Source of the DNA: Rhizobiaceae bacterium
GTDB taxonomy: Bacteria; Pseudomonadota; Alphaproteobacteria; Rhizobiales; Rhizobiaceae
Direction: 5' to 3'
NCBI GenBank assembly: GCA_023953835.1
Contig: JAMLJB010000003.1
Coordinates: 124,001-188,000, forward strand
Length of the DNA stretch: 64,000 bases
Below the pieces are notes generated by a model. It saw only the letters and a program-made list of their open reading frames with translations, was not told the origin of the DNA and searched no databases. A program made the position numbers and the translations under genes. Shown piece by piece: positions 8,859-18,643 of this stretch (positions are counted from its first letter, which is position 1; each line of letters begins with the position of its first letter).

Positions 8859-9437
8859 ATGACCACGCGACGCAGCTTTCTCTCGGGCTTTCTAGCACTT
8901 CCGGCGCTGGTCCCCGTCACGGCTCGGACTCGGGAGCCGCCACAACAGCTCGAGCTGACGCCGGCCTGCGGCACGCCGGAGCCGACGATCGCGCAGACCG
9001 AGGGGCCATACTTCACGCCCGGGTCGCCCTTGAAGCGCGACTTCAAGCAGGATGCGCCCGAAGGCACGGCGATCACGATCGCCGGCTTTGTGCTGACGCC
9101 ACAGTGCGAGCCGGTGGCTGGGGCACTGATCTAGCTGTGGCATTGCGACGGCGACGGCGACTACGACAATGAGGGTTTCAGGCTGCGCGGGCACCAGTTT
9201 AGTGACGCCGGGGGACGCTGGTGGTTCGAGACGATCGTGCCGGGCATCTACACCGGCCGCACGCGGCATTTCCATGTAAAGGTGCAACGGCCCAACGGGC
9301 CGCTGCTGACGACGCAGCTCTATTTCCCTGGGGAGCCCGGCAACGACCGCGACAACATCTTCGATGCCTCGTTGCTGCTGGACATCAAGTCCGCACCGGA
9401 CGGCGGCTACGGGCGATACGATTTCGTCGTTGCATGA
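8859..9437 (+). pseudogene. Tat-exported intradiol ring-cleavage dioxygenase, interrupted
   Basis: The translation begins MTTRRSFLSGFLALPAL, a Tat-type signal with RRSFL, and continues as a protocatechuate/catechol-type intradiol dioxygenase: EPTIAQTEGPYFTPGSP, then LWHCDGDGDYDN, GHQFSDAGGRWWFETIVPG, RTRHFHVKV and LTTQLYFPG. The His residues in GRTRHFHVKV and the Tyr in EGPYFTPG would bind iron. A TAG at 9132-9134 falls in the same frame at a position where relatives have an acidic residue just before the WxxDGDGxYDN motif, which separates the N-terminal third from the catalytic core. No frame change occurs, so one substitution explains the damage. No neighbouring aromatic catabolic genes are present. 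It is probably non-functional. Confidence 0.78.
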
Positions 9438-9629
9438 CCAAGGCTGCAGCCTGCGTCTGATCAGTTGGTGGCCGCCATCGACCGGCATCTGGTCCCGTGC
9501 AGATGCTGCTTATCGCGGCGAACTGCCACTATCCCCCTGACCAAGGTCGATTTCGAACGTTGGCTGCGGAACACGAAGGGCGATCATCGAGGAATGGCAC
9601 AATCCCGATCAGCAGCATCAACCATCACG

Positions 9630-10040
9630 TCAACGCAGAACCTTCGGCAAGCGTCGTTTCCAGCGCTGCCCACGGGGCAAGGTTGGCTCGCCGTGGCGCC
9701 TGATACGCTTGCGCGCTGGCCGGGCAGGCTCTTCGCTAGGGGCCATTGTTTCGGCTGCGTCAAGAGGCTGCCCGGCATGCGGCCCCTCGGAGACAACGGA
9801 TAGATCACAATCGTCGGCGGGGATTTCGCACCCGGCTTCCACAGTATCGGCGCGATCTTTCGCGGCCACGCGATCAACGTTATGCCGCTCCGCGGCCTGT
9901 TCAGGTCCGCTGTCCGGATCGCCCAACGAGTCGCTCGCCACAGCTGAAAGGTCCAGATCACCCCAAATCGAACGCGGTTTTCCCAGGTGGCCGCGCTTCT
10001 TCTTCACTTCCACGACGAAAGGTCGGGCAGGCCGTCTCAT
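9630..10040 (-). CDS. Hypothetical basic/acidic plasmid protein
   Basis: A 136-residue protein beginning MRRPARPFVVEVKKKRG, followed by RSIWGDLDLSAVA and a disordered, charged tail. I associate this opening with an uncharacterised protein common on rhizobial replicons, but relatives usually run longer, so the C-terminus may be shortened. AAGGAACC lies 8 bases before the ATG on the minus strand. It is divergent from the methylase/helicase gene across about 300 bp. Low complexity makes the call tentative. Confidence 0.5.
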   Translation of the reverse strand: MRRPARPFVVEVKKKRGHLGKPRSIWGDLDLSAVASDSLGDPDSGPEQAAERHNVDRVAAKDRADTVEAGCEIPADDCDLSVVSEGPHAGQPLDAAETMAPSEEPARPARKRIRRHGEPTLPRGQRWKRRLPKVLR

Positions 10041-10337
10041 AGACAGGTTCCTTGATGAGAATCGATCCGATTAAACGGATCCACACACTGTTTACTTCGG
10101 CGAAGGCCAACGGTCCATCACCTCAGCACTTCGGATCCAGGGTATCGGCACCCACAGTGATTCATCGCTCGTGGTCCGTGTCGCCAAAGAAAGGCGACAG
10201 GAGGCGCTTGTTCGAGATCTCTTCGTCGCCCCTTCGTCCACGTCGCTGGAGGGAGAGCGTGGCCGGAAGGAGTGCGGCCTTGCGGAGCGCCGAGAGCGCG
10301 CCGGCGGGGCGGACACTCTTCCGCAAAGGACATTTCC
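10041..10337. other. Divergent intergenic region
   Basis: About 300 bp between two divergently transcribed genes. The right part carries GC-rich spacer and the AAAGGA ribosome binding site for the gene at 10338. I see no gene and no clear -35/-10 pair. Confidence 0.4.
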
Positions 10338-13300
10338 ATGAACATCGTCACGACCACATCGGCCGTTGCCCGGACGGCAGCTCCCCCTGTCGCGCCGGCA
10401 TCCCACGCCATCGACACCGCCCACGCGATACACCAGGCAGCATTGCTGCTTTTGCCCTTTATCGAACAGGGTAAGCCCATCACCACCGCAGCACTGCGCA
10501 CGGCCATGAGCGACAGCTTCGACGGCACTGATGCGCAGGGGCTTTGGGTCTGGAAGGACGCCTATGAGGCGCTCGAAGCCGCCCAGGTCCTGTTTCTGCG
10601 TCGGTACGGACCGGCGATCCTGTTCCGGTCGACCTCGCGGCAGGCAACGCTGGCGATGATGAAACGCATCGCCGACCTCGTTCCCACCCACACGCGCCGC
10701 TCGGACGAGAGCCAAGCCATGCAGCAGCTGTCGACGCCGCTGCCGCTCTCTTTCGTCACTGCCCACGCGGCGGCGATCGCGGCGTCGGACCTCGTCCTCG
10801 AGCCCTCGGCCGGCACCGGTCTTCTCGCCGTCCATGGCGAGATCGCCCGCGCCTCGCTCGTGCTCAACGAGCTTGCCGCGACGCGCGCTGATCTGCTAGG
10901 CCTACTGTTTCCGCGCGTTCCCGTCTCCCGGCATGACGCAGCCCATATCGACGACCACCTCGATACCGGCATCGAACCGTCCGTCGTGCTGATGAACCCG
11001 CCCTTCACCGTTGGAGCCTATGTGAACGGCCATGTCGCCGATGCCGCATGGCGACATCTCTCCTCCGCATTCGCGCGGCTGCGCGCGGGTGGCCGCCTCG
11101 TCGCCATCACCGGCACCGGCCTTTCTCCCGAAAACCCGAAATGGCGGCCTGCTTTCGAGCGGCTGCAGCAGCAGGGCAGGGTGGTCTTCACCGCGGCGAT
11201 CGACGGCCGTGTCTATGCCCGCCATGGCACGACGGCGGAAACCCGCCTGACCATCATCGACAAGATCCCTGCGTCCGATCCGTCCAAATTCGCGGCCTCA
11301 CCGGGCAAGGCGAATGATGTCGAGACGCTGCTCTCCTGGATCTCCGACCTGCCGACCCGCACACCGGGCGGCTTTCCGGATTCGATCGGCGCCCTGTCGA
11401 ACGGCATCCTGCGCAATGGCGCCATGCAGATGGCCGCGCGCTCAGAGGCGGGAACTGCGCCCGTCGCGGCCACGGCTTCGGTTGCGAAGACCATGCGGCC
11501 GGTCCGTCCCGTTGCCCGGGCGAAGCCCGCCCGTCCCGGCATCGCAGCCAGCACACCTGCCGTTTCCCTGACCTATGAGCTGTGCGACTGGATACCGGAG
11601 GAGGGCGGCCGGCTCACCGACACGATCTACGAGCCCTATGCGCTCCAGTCGATCCACATTCCCCGGGCCAAACCCCATCCGACCCCGCTGGTCCAGTCCG
11701 CGGCGATGGCCGCGGTCGCGCCGCCGAAGCCATCGTACCGGCCTCTCCTCCCTGATGCGATCATCGATGAAGGACTGCTGTCCGACGCTCAGATCGAGAG
11801 CGTCATCTATGCCGGCGAAGCCCATTCCGGGCATCTCGCCGGCGCCTGGACGGTAGACGAAACCTACGATGTCGTCTCCGCCGCCCCCGACGGCGCGGAG
11901 AATGCCGTCCGATTCCGTCGCGGATGGTTTCTGGGTGACGGCACCGGCTGCGGCAAGGGACGGCAGGTCGCCGGCATCATCCTCGACAATTGGCTGCAGG
12001 GCCGCCGCCGGGCGATCTGGATTTCCAAGTCGGACAAGCTGCTGGAGGATGCCCAGCGCGACTGGTCGGCCCTTGGTCAGGAGCGTCTCCTTGTCCAGCC
12101 GCTCTCGCGCTATCGGCAGGGCACGCCCATCCGCCTTGCCGAAGGCATCCTGTTCACGACCTATGCGACGCTGCGCTCCCAGGAACGCGACGGCAAGAAG
12201 TCCCGGATTGCCCAGATCCTCGACTGGGTAGGCCAAGAGGCGGGGAGGGCCGAAAGCCCGACAGGGACCAAAAAGCATTTCGATGGAGTCGTGGTCTTCG
12301 ATGAAGCGCATGCCATGGCCAACGCCGCCGGCGGCAAAGGCGAACGCGGTGACGTTGCGCCCTCGCAGCAGGGCAAGGCTGGCCTCAGGCTTCAGCACGC
12401 GCTCCCCGACGCGCGTGTCGTCTATGTCTCGGCGACCGGCGCCACCGCGGTCGAGAACCTGGCTTACGCCCAGCGTCTTGGCATCTGGGGCAGCGAAGAC
12501 TTTCCGTTCGCGAACCGTGCCGAGTTCGTCGCGGCAATCGAGGACGGCGGTGTTGCCGCAATGGAAGTGCTCGCCCGCGACCTCAAATCGCTCGGGCTCT
12601 ACACGTCCCGTTCTCTCTCCTATGACGGCGTCGAATACGACCTGCTCGAGCACGAGCTGAGCGAGGAGCAGATCCGTATCTACAACGCCTATGCCGACGC
12701 CTTCCAGGTCATCCACAACAACCTGACCGCCGCGCTCGAGGCGGCCAACATCACCAGCGAGACTGGCACGCTGAACCGCAATGCGAAGGCCGCAGCACGC
12801 TCGGCCTTCGAGAGCACCAAGCAGCGCTTCTTCAGCCATCTCATCACCTCGATGATGACGCCGACGCTGATCGGCGCGATCGAGCAGGACCGCGCCGACG
12901 GTCATTCGGCGGTCGTGCAGATCGTCTCGACCGGCGAGGCGCTGATGGAACGGCGGCTGGCCGAGATCCCGACCGAGGAATGGTCCGACCTCCACGTTGA
13001 TGTCACGCCGAGGGAATACGTCGGTGGGTACCTGATGCATTCCTTCCCGACCCAACTCTTCGAGGAATATTCGGACGCCGATGGCAACATTTATTCGCGA
13101 CCCGTGCATGACGCCGACGGCAACCCCGTCCAATGCCGGGAAGCCGTACGCCGGCGCGACGAGATGATCGAAAAGCTGGCCTCGCTGCCGCCAGTCGGCA
13201 GCGCGCTCGACCAGATACTCCACCATTTCGGCACCGACACCGTCGCCGAGGTCACCGGCCGCTCCCGTCGCATCGTCAGGAAAACCGGCCGCGACGGCAT

Positions 13301-14834
13301 CGACCGGCTTGCCGTTGAGAGCCGCCCAGGCTCCGCCAATCTCGCCGAGACCCAGAGCTTCATGGATGACGACAAAAGCGTGCTGATCTTTTCCGACGCC
13401 GGCGGTACCGGCCGCTCCTATCACGCCGATCTCGGAGTGAAGAATCAGCGGCTGCGCAAGCACTATCTGCTCGAGGCGGGCTGGCGCGCCGACAACGCCA
13501 TCCAGGGTCTCGGACGAACCCATCGCACCAACCAGGCGCCGCCGCCGCTGTTCCGGCCGATGGCCGCCAATGTGAAGGCGGGCAAGCGGTTCCTGTCGAC
13601 CATCGCGCGCCGACTCGACACGCTGGGCGCGATCACGCGCGGCCAGCGCCAGACCGGCGGGGCAGGGCTGTTCCGGTCCGAGGACAATCTTGAAAGCCCC
13701 TATGCCCGCGCGGCCCTGCGCCAGTTCTACATGCTGCTGCATCAGGGCAAGATCGAGGGCTGCTCGCTCACGAGTTTCGAGGCGGTCACCGGACTTTCGC
13801 TCACGACAAACGAGGGCGGCCTGCGCGACGAGCTGCCGCCGATCACGACCTGGTTGAACCGCCTGCTGGCGCTGCGCATCGAGACCCAGAACCTGCTGTT
13901 CGAAGTGTTCGAGCAGCTGATGACGGCCAAGATCGAAGGCGCCATCGCCGCCGGTACCTATGACAAGGGTCTGGAGACGATCACGGCGGAGAGCATCACC
14001 GTCACCGATCGCCGAACGGTCTACACCCACCCGGTCTCGGGCGCGCAATCGCGTGTGCTGACCGTTGCCCGCAAGGATCGCGTCAGGCCGCTCGGGCTGG
14101 TCGACGCGCTCGGGATCGCCCGTGCGGAACCGCAGTCGGTCCTGCTCGTGAACACGCGATCGGGTCGGGCAGCACTTCAGCTTCCGATAGCGAGCCTCAT
14201 GCTCGATGACGGCACGGTCGAGCACCGTGTTCGACTTCTGCGGCCGACCAACGAGCTGCGCTTCGGTCTCGACGCCCTTGCCGAAACCCACTGGCAGCCG
14301 GCCGACCGGAAACTGTTCTGCGAATTGTGGCAGGCGGAAGTCGCCGCCGTTCCGGAATTCACCACCAGCACCTTTCACATCGTCACGGGATTGCTTCTGC
14401 CGATCTGGCGGCGGCTTCCGGACCATGACTGTCAGGTCTACCGCATCCAGACCGATGCGGGCGAACGCATCATCGGCCGTCATATCGCGCCGACGCAGGT
14501 CGCGACCATGTTCCGCAATCTCGGTCTCGACGATGTGCCGACCCTTGCACCGGACGAGGCATGGAACGGACTGATCGATGGACGGATCGGACTGCAGCTT
14601 GCCGATGGCCTGATCCTGCGGCGCAGCCGCGTCATGAACGACTATCGGGTCGAATTGATCGGCTTCACCGAAGCCATGATCCCCCGGTTGAAGGCTCTCG
14701 GTCTGATATCCGAGATCATCTCCTGGAAGCTCAGGCTGTTCATCCCGGCCGGCGCGGACGGATCCTCCATCCTTGCGATGGTGCTGGACCGCCACCCGCT
14801 CACCGGCGTCACCGATCGCTCTCCTTCAGCCTAG
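10338..14834 (+). CDS. Strawberry-notch-like methylase/helicase fusion
   Basis: A 1498-residue protein joining an adenine-type DNA methyltransferase domain to a superfamily 2 helicase. The methylase catalytic motif NPPF is at about residues 219-223, with a SAM-binding-like EPSAGTG before it. The helicase half has GTGCGKG (about 535-541, Walker A), DEAH at about 655-658 and a motif VI-like QGLGRTHRTNQ near 1055. Such proteins, annotated as bifunctional methyltransferase/helicase with a strawberry-notch NTPase region, are conserved on rhizobial ICEs and plasmids. Methylation plus unwinding would suit protecting or processing newly entered DNA, but this is inference. The ATG at 10338 follows AAAGGACATTTCC. 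A 1117-residue antisense frame is a codon-bias shadow. Confidence 0.88.
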   Translation: MNIVTTTSAVARTAAPPVAPASHAIDTAHAIHQAALLLLPFIEQGKPITTAALRTAMSDSFDGTDAQGLWVWKDAYEALEAAQVLFLRRYGPAILFRSTSRQATLAMMKRIADLVPTHTRRSDESQAMQQLSTPLPLSFVTAHAAAIAASDLVLEPSAGTGLLAVHGEIARASLVLNELAATRADLLGLLFPRVPVSRHDAAHIDDHLDTGIEPSVVLMNPPFTVGAYVNGHVADAAWRHLSSAFARLRAGGRLVAITGTGLSPENPKWRPAFERLQQQGRVVFTAAIDGRVYARHGTTAETRLTIIDKIPASDPSKFAASPGKANDVETLLSWISDLPTRTPGGFPDSIGALSNGILRNGAMQMAARSEAGTAPVAATASVAKTMRPVRPVARAKPARPGIAASTPAVSLTYELCDWIPEEGGRLTDTIYEPYALQSIHIPRAKPHPTPLVQSAAMAAVAPPKPSYRPLLPDAIIDEGLLSDAQIESVIYAGEAHSGHLAGAWTVDETYDVVSAAPDGAENAVRFRRGWFLGDGTGCGKGRQVAGIILDNWLQGRRRAIWISKSDKLLEDAQRDWSALGQERLLVQPLSRYRQGTPIRLAEGILFTTYATLRSQERDGKKSRIAQILDWVGQEAGRAESPTGTKKHFDGVVVFDEAHAMANAAGGKGERGDVAPSQQGKAGLRLQHALPDARVVYVSATGATAVENLAYAQRLGIWGSEDFPFANRAEFVAAIEDGGVAAMEVLARDLKSLGLYTSRSLSYDGVEYDLLEHELSEEQIRIYNAYADAFQVIHNNLTAALEAANITSETGTLNRNAKAAARSAFESTKQRFFSHLITSMMTPTLIGAIEQDRADGHSAVVQIVSTGEALMERRLAEIPTEEWSDLHVDVTPREYVGGYLMHSFPTQLFEEYSDADGNIYSRPVHDADGNPVQCREAVRRRDEMIEKLASLPPVGSALDQILHHFGTDTVAEVTGRSRRIVRKTGRDGIDRLAVESRPGSANLAETQSFMDDDKSVLIFSDAGGTGRSYHADLGVKNQRLRKHYLLEAGWRADNAIQGLGRTHRTNQAPPPLFRPMAANVKAGKRFLSTIARRLDTLGAITRGQRQTGGAGLFRSEDNLESPYARAALRQFYMLLHQGKIEGCSLTSFEAVTGLSLTTNEGGLRDELPPITTWLNRLLALRIETQNLLFEVFEQLMTAKIEGAIAAGTYDKGLETITAESITVTDRRTVYTHPVSGAQSRVLTVARKDRVRPLGLVDALGIARAEPQSVLLVNTRSGRAALQLPIASLMLDDGTVEHRVRLLRPTNELRFGLDALAETHWQPADRKLFCELWQAEVAAVPEFTTSTFHIVTGLLLPIWRRLPDHDCQVYRIQTDAGERIIGRHIAPTQVATMFRNLGLDDVPTLAPDEAWNGLIDGRIGLQLADGLILRRSRVMNDYRVELIGFTEAMIPRLKALGLISEIISWKLRLFIPAGADGSSILAMVLDRHPLTGVTDRSPSA

Positions 14835-14846
14835 GGGGAGGCGATC

Positions 14847-15890
14847 ATGACCGGCTCGGCCTCCGAGCTGGCACGCCGTCTCGGCGAACATGCCGTGGCG
14901 GTGTGCCGCGAATATCTCTCCAACGGCCATCGCTCCGGCAATCACTGGATCGTCGGTGATGTCCGCAACACGCGCGGCAGCTCCATGCATGTCCGCCTGA
15001 ACGCCAACGCCAAGGGCCCGGCCGGCAAGTGGGTCGACGAACAAAGCGGGGAACATGGCGACCTGCTCGACGTGATCGAAGCGAGCTGCGACCTCGCGGG
15101 GTTCCGCGAGGTCGCGGACGAGGCGCGTCGCTTTCTCGCAATGCCGCGACCGCAGTCACTGACCCCTGGCGCGCAGCGCCAGCCCGCCGCGGCACGCGGC
15201 TCTCCAGACGCCGCGCGTCGTCTATTTGCGATGTCTCAGCCGATCGCCGGTACGCTCGCCGAGCGTTACCTTGCCAGCCGCGGCATCCTGCTCGCCGCGC
15301 GTGAGCGCACCCTGCGCTTCCACCCGGGCTGCTACTATCGCGATCTCGCGACCGGCGAGACGCTGACCCTTCCCGCCCTGATCGCCGCCGTCACCGACCT
15401 CGACGGACGTATCACCGGTCTGCAGAGAACCTGGCTCGATCCCAGCGGCGCCGGCAAGGCGCAGATCGCCGATCCGCGCCGCTCGCTGGGCCATCTCCTG
15501 GGGAACGCCATCTGGCTCGGCCTAGAGCCTGGCGCACCCATTCCGGTCATGGCCGCCGGCGAAGGATTCGAGACGATGGCATCGCTCCGCACCGTGATGC
15601 CGGCACTGCCGGTGGCCGCCGCCACCTCGGCCAATCACCTCGCCGGCCTGACCTTCCCGCCTGGTTGCCGTCGCCTCTACATCGCCGCCGATGCGGACGC
15701 CGCCGGCCGGCACGGCATCGCACGCCTCAGCCAGCGCGCAGGCGAAGCCGGGATCGCAGCCTTGGCACTGCGACCGCAGCTCGGCGACTTCAACGACGAT
15801 CTGCGCCATCTCGGCCCCGCCCGTCTCGCCGCGTGGCTGCGCGATCAGCTCCTCCCGGAAGATGCCCGTCTCTTCCTGCCGTCCAGATGA
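14847..15890 (+). CDS. Toprim-domain (primase-like) protein
   Basis: A 347-residue protein with a C-terminal Toprim domain. The acidic residue is in AAGEGFETMAS (about residue 238), and the DxD motif is in YIAADADAAGRHG (about 278-290). The N-terminal part resembles the region that precedes Toprim in plasmid primase-like proteins. It starts 12 bp after the methylase/helicase stop with GGGGGAGGCGATC before the ATG, so the two are probably co-transcribed. Synthesising primers on incoming single-stranded DNA is the likely role by family analogy. There is no zinc finger of the DnaG type. Confidence 0.82.
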   Translation: MTGSASELARRLGEHAVAVCREYLSNGHRSGNHWIVGDVRNTRGSSMHVRLNANAKGPAGKWVDEQSGEHGDLLDVIEASCDLAGFREVADEARRFLAMPRPQSLTPGAQRQPAAARGSPDAARRLFAMSQPIAGTLAERYLASRGILLAARERTLRFHPGCYYRDLATGETLTLPALIAAVTDLDGRITGLQRTWLDPSGAGKAQIADPRRSLGHLLGNAIWLGLEPGAPIPVMAAGEGFETMASLRTVMPALPVAAATSANHLAGLTFPPGCRRLYIAADADAAGRHGIARLSQRAGEAGIAALALRPQLGDFNDDLRHLGPARLAAWLRDQLLPEDARLFLPSR

Positions 15891-16139
15891 ATGGCGCTCG
15901 CCGGCAGGCGGGCAGAGCCGGGGCGTCGCTGGAAGTCTCTCAGCCATGGCGGCGGTCCGCCGGAAAGGCCGCGCCCGCGGCCTGCCTGAGAGGCGATCCC
16001 TGCCACCCCCCGGTCACGGCCGCAACGGCTGCGCCGTCCTCCGCTTTGCTCCGGCCTTCGGTGCGCCCCGCGCCCGGGGCGCGGCCGGGTTTCGCTGTCA
16101 GGCCGCGATGGGCGCGGCAACAACCGACGGAGACACGCC

Positions 16140-17081
16140 ATGACCTACGAGCTTCCCTTCGACGACGGCTACGAGCCCTACCACGCCTCCTCGCCGACCG
16201 ATCGCGTCATCCTCGAACTGCAGATGTACGGCCACCGTCCGCATCAGGACGAGCCGGACCCCCGGCCGCTGCCCGACGACGAGGTGATCCGGGCCGGGCT
16301 TGCCGGGATCGTCGAGGCCTTCGCCGGCATGCTCGGCGACACCAGGCTCGAACCCGACCTCGACGATCTGCTCTGGTCCTTCACCAACGTCTTCCACCGT
16401 GCCGCCGAGCGCGTCGCCCGCAGCCTCGATCGCAACGAGGAGGCGCAGCGCTCGAGCCAGAACGAGCAAGACGGCTCGGAGGTGAAGTCCGTCGAACTGG
16501 AGCGGCTGACGGCCGAGGGCATCACCTATATCGAGCGCCGCAACGTGCTGGAGATCATGCGCGACGAGGCCGCCGACCTCTACGAGGCGGAAACGGGCTC
16601 GGCGTGGCGGCCGCGCACCGGCTCCAAGGTCTCCCATCAGTCGATGACAGCGGCGGTGATCGACTCTCGCGACTTCATCGCCGCGCGCCGACGGGCCGAC
16701 AACGAGGTGCTGGTCCCGGCCGGCACCAAGATCGCCTTCGCCGGCGGCCTCGACTGCAACGATCACGACCGGATCTGGGACGCGCTCGACAAGGCCCGCG
16801 AGAAGCACGCGGACATGGTCCTGCTGCACGGTGGCAGCCCACGCGGCGCCGAGCGCATTGCTGCCTGCTGGGCAGAAAACCGCAAAGTTACGCAGATCGC
16901 CTTCAAGCCGGACTGGAACCGGCACGCCAAGGCCGCACCATTCCGCCGCAACGACCAGTTGCTCTCGGTCATGCCCTACGGCCTGATCGTTTTCCCCGGA
17001 TCCGGCATCACGGAGAACCTGGCCGACAAGGCTCGCCGGCTCGGCATCCCGGTCTGGCGGTTCACGGAGGGTGGCGCGTGA
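16140..17081 (+). CDS. DUF2493 (SLOG superfamily) protein
   Basis: A 313-residue protein whose C-terminal third is a DUF2493 domain of the YspA/SLOG fold. It shows IAFAGGLDCNDHDRIWDAL, the nucleotide-loop-like LLHGGSPRGAERIAACWA and a final PYGLIVFPGSGITENLADKA. The N-terminal 190 residues are helical and acidic. SLOG proteins bind nucleotides or their derivatives, and several act as sensors in anti-phage systems. The precise ligand is unknown. A strong hairpin terminator follows. Confidence 0.78.
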   Translation: MTYELPFDDGYEPYHASSPTDRVILELQMYGHRPHQDEPDPRPLPDDEVIRAGLAGIVEAFAGMLGDTRLEPDLDDLLWSFTNVFHRAAERVARSLDRNEEAQRSSQNEQDGSEVKSVELERLTAEGITYIERRNVLEIMRDEAADLYEAETGSAWRPRTGSKVSHQSMTAAVIDSRDFIAARRRADNEVLVPAGTKIAFAGGLDCNDHDRIWDALDKAREKHADMVLLHGGSPRGAERIAACWAENRKVTQIAFKPDWNRHAKAAPFRRNDQLLSVMPYGLIVFPGSGITENLADKARRLGIPVWRFTEGGA

Positions 17082-17103
17082 GCGCCGCCTTCCTTTGCCA
17101 CGT

Positions 17104-17137
17104 CGAAGAACCCGACCGTTCGCGGTCGGGTTCTTCG
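17104..17137 (+). terminator. 15-bp perfect hairpin
   Basis: CGAAGAACCCGACCG pairs perfectly with CGGTCGGGTTCTTCG around a TTCG loop. It lies 22 bases after the DUF2493 stop. There is little T-run on either side, but the stem is extremely stable and symmetrical, so it could act in both directions. Confidence 0.65.
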
Positions 17138-17233
17138 TGTGCCCACATCCGTCCCGGCCTGCCGAATTCAGCACAGCCAGGCTGTAGGTGCGCCAGTTGC
17201 GCGCGGGGCTCAATTCTCCTTCAATCCGGTCCG

Positions 17234-17345
17234 GCGCGCCGGCCTGCGGCCGGCGGGGCTCTACTCGCGGCGTACCGCCGCTCCCCGAGCTGGCTACGCC
17301 GTCTCGGCCTTCGGTGACGATCCCTCGCGCGGGAAAGGGAGAGGA
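17234..17345. repeat. Intergenic repeat, copy A
   Basis: A roughly 110-bp GC-rich segment containing the palindrome CCGGCCTGCGGCCGG, then GGGCTCTACTCGCG and TTCGGTGACGATCCCTC. It closely matches a second copy at 19828-19940. It lies between the DUF2493 gene and the next gene. It resembles the short palindromic intergenic mosaics known in rhizobia, but I cannot assign a named family. Confidence 0.6.
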
Positions 17346-17388
17346 GAGCCGGGGCGAGGCGGTTGATTTGAGAGAAAGGAAAGCGACC

Positions 17389-17922
17389 ATGGCGATGATA
17401 TTCTTGGGCGGTTCGCGCGATATCTTCGAGCTCCCGCCTCCCGCGATCGAACGGATCGGCGCGATCGTCGCGGCCGAGCACGGCGTCCTGATCGGCGACG
17501 CGCCAGGAGCGGATGCCGAGATGCAGGGCCTGCTCGCAGGCTACGATTACGAACATGTCGGCGTCTTCCATGCCTGGGTCGAACCACGCAACAATCTCGG
17601 CGATTGGGCCGCCTATCACATTCCACCACCGGATGGGGCACAAGGCTTTGGCGTGCACGCCGGGAAGGACCGCGAAATGGCCCGCCGCGCCGACTTCGGC
17701 CTGATAGTCTGGGACGGCAGATCGCCGGGCACCTGCCTCAACGTGTTGCGCCTTGCCGTGACCGGCAGGCCTTGCGTCGTCTACGATACGATGCGCGGCA
17801 CCGTGGCGACGGTCCACGATACTTCGGACTGGCGCGCTATGCTCCAACATTCTGGCCCCGACACTCGCCGCGCGGTCGAGGGCCGCATGACGGCGGATGA
17901 ACGCCTCGCACTGGAAGCCTGA
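17389..17922 (+). CDS. SLOG-like nucleotide-binding protein
   Basis: A 177-residue protein with MIFLGGSRDIFELP at the N-terminus, VLIGDAPGADAEMQ near residue 40 and ADFGLIVWDGRSPGTCLNVLRLA near 110. This order (GGSR, GDAxGAD, then a hydrophobic strand with a Gly-rich turn) fits a small SLOG/DUF2493-type Rossmann fold. The ATG at 17389 follows GAAAGGAAAGCG. It is the second SLOG-like protein in this block, after the longer DUF2493 protein. The ligand and role are unknown. Confidence 0.65.
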   Translation: MAMIFLGGSRDIFELPPPAIERIGAIVAAEHGVLIGDAPGADAEMQGLLAGYDYEHVGVFHAWVEPRNNLGDWAAYHIPPPDGAQGFGVHAGKDREMARRADFGLIVWDGRSPGTCLNVLRLAVTGRPCVVYDTMRGTVATVHDTSDWRAMLQHSGPDTRRAVEGRMTADERLALEA

Positions 17923-18643
17923 TTGTGGCGAGCCACCTTGACCGGCCCGCGACCGGGCGGTTCAAGCCGACGGCCCCGACCCGGCCGAAGGCCGCCCCCG
18001 CGGAGCTTGCGATGGCTGCGGCGATCGTTCGCCGGCCCCTGTTGGAGCCACCCCCTGCGAACCAGCCCGTTGCCGCCTCCCGAGGCGATCCACAGAGGCA
18101 TCCTACCTGTCCGTCGCGCCAAGGGCAGGGCGGTTGCGGATCAGGCAGCGCGTTCCCGGCCGCCACGCTTGACCAAGGACTACCTCGCCGGCGTCGGAGC
18201 CGAGCATCACCAGCCTGCCGCGACCGCGAAGCCGGGCGCTTGAAGGAAGACGGGGGCAGGGAACCTCCGCGCTTGCCGGTCGGCTTCGGGAGGGCGATGG
18301 AGAGGCATATCCGCAGGCGGGGAAAACGCGTACCCGTTTGCCGCCGCGCCCGGCGTGGTGGATCTGCGATGGTGGCCTGGGGTTCGTCGCCTGCGCTCAC
18401 ATCCGGACCAATCCCGTGTCATGTCGCCTTTGTAGTGGACCGCCTGCTTTTGCGGTCAACCCCCGTTGGGGGTACGCTCGACAAAAATTCAGCAAAATTC
18501 GATTTCGGTCTTTTGTTTGCGGGCCAGGCACTTTCCTTCCCGCAAGCGGGGCCCTTGAAAGTGCGGCCCGCTGACTGCGGCAAATAGAATTTTCCAGAAT
18601 TTTTGCCGAGTGACCGCAGCAGGACGGCCCCCTCCTTTGGCGC
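17923..18643. other. Long non-coding stretch with AT-rich, hairpin-rich island
   Basis: About 720 bp with no convincing gene; open frames on both strands are low-complexity Arg/Pro/Gly shadows. From 18,440 to 18,620 the base composition turns AT-rich. Several inverted repeats cluster there: CCCCCGTTGGGGG, CCCGCAAGCGGG, and a nested pair CTGCGG/CCGCAG around CGGCAAA/TTTGCCG that encloses a doubled AGAATTTT. This could be a replication, transfer-related or protein-binding region, or a structured leader for the DUF736 operon. Nothing in the sequence decides between these. Confidence 0.5.

Noticed and set aside
11442..14795. Antisense open frame of 1117 residues opposite the methylase/helicase
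   Set aside because: It is a codon-bias shadow: the plus-strand protein has all family motifs, and the antisense frame has none and no start signal.
15665..17317. Plus-strand frame of 550 residues overlapping the Toprim and DUF2493 genes
   Set aside because: It is Arg/Ala/Pro-rich and out of frame with two well-supported proteins.
17925..18587. 220-residue plus-strand open frame before DUF736
   Set aside because: Low-complexity composition, no ribosome binding site, and a change to AT-rich hairpin DNA within it.
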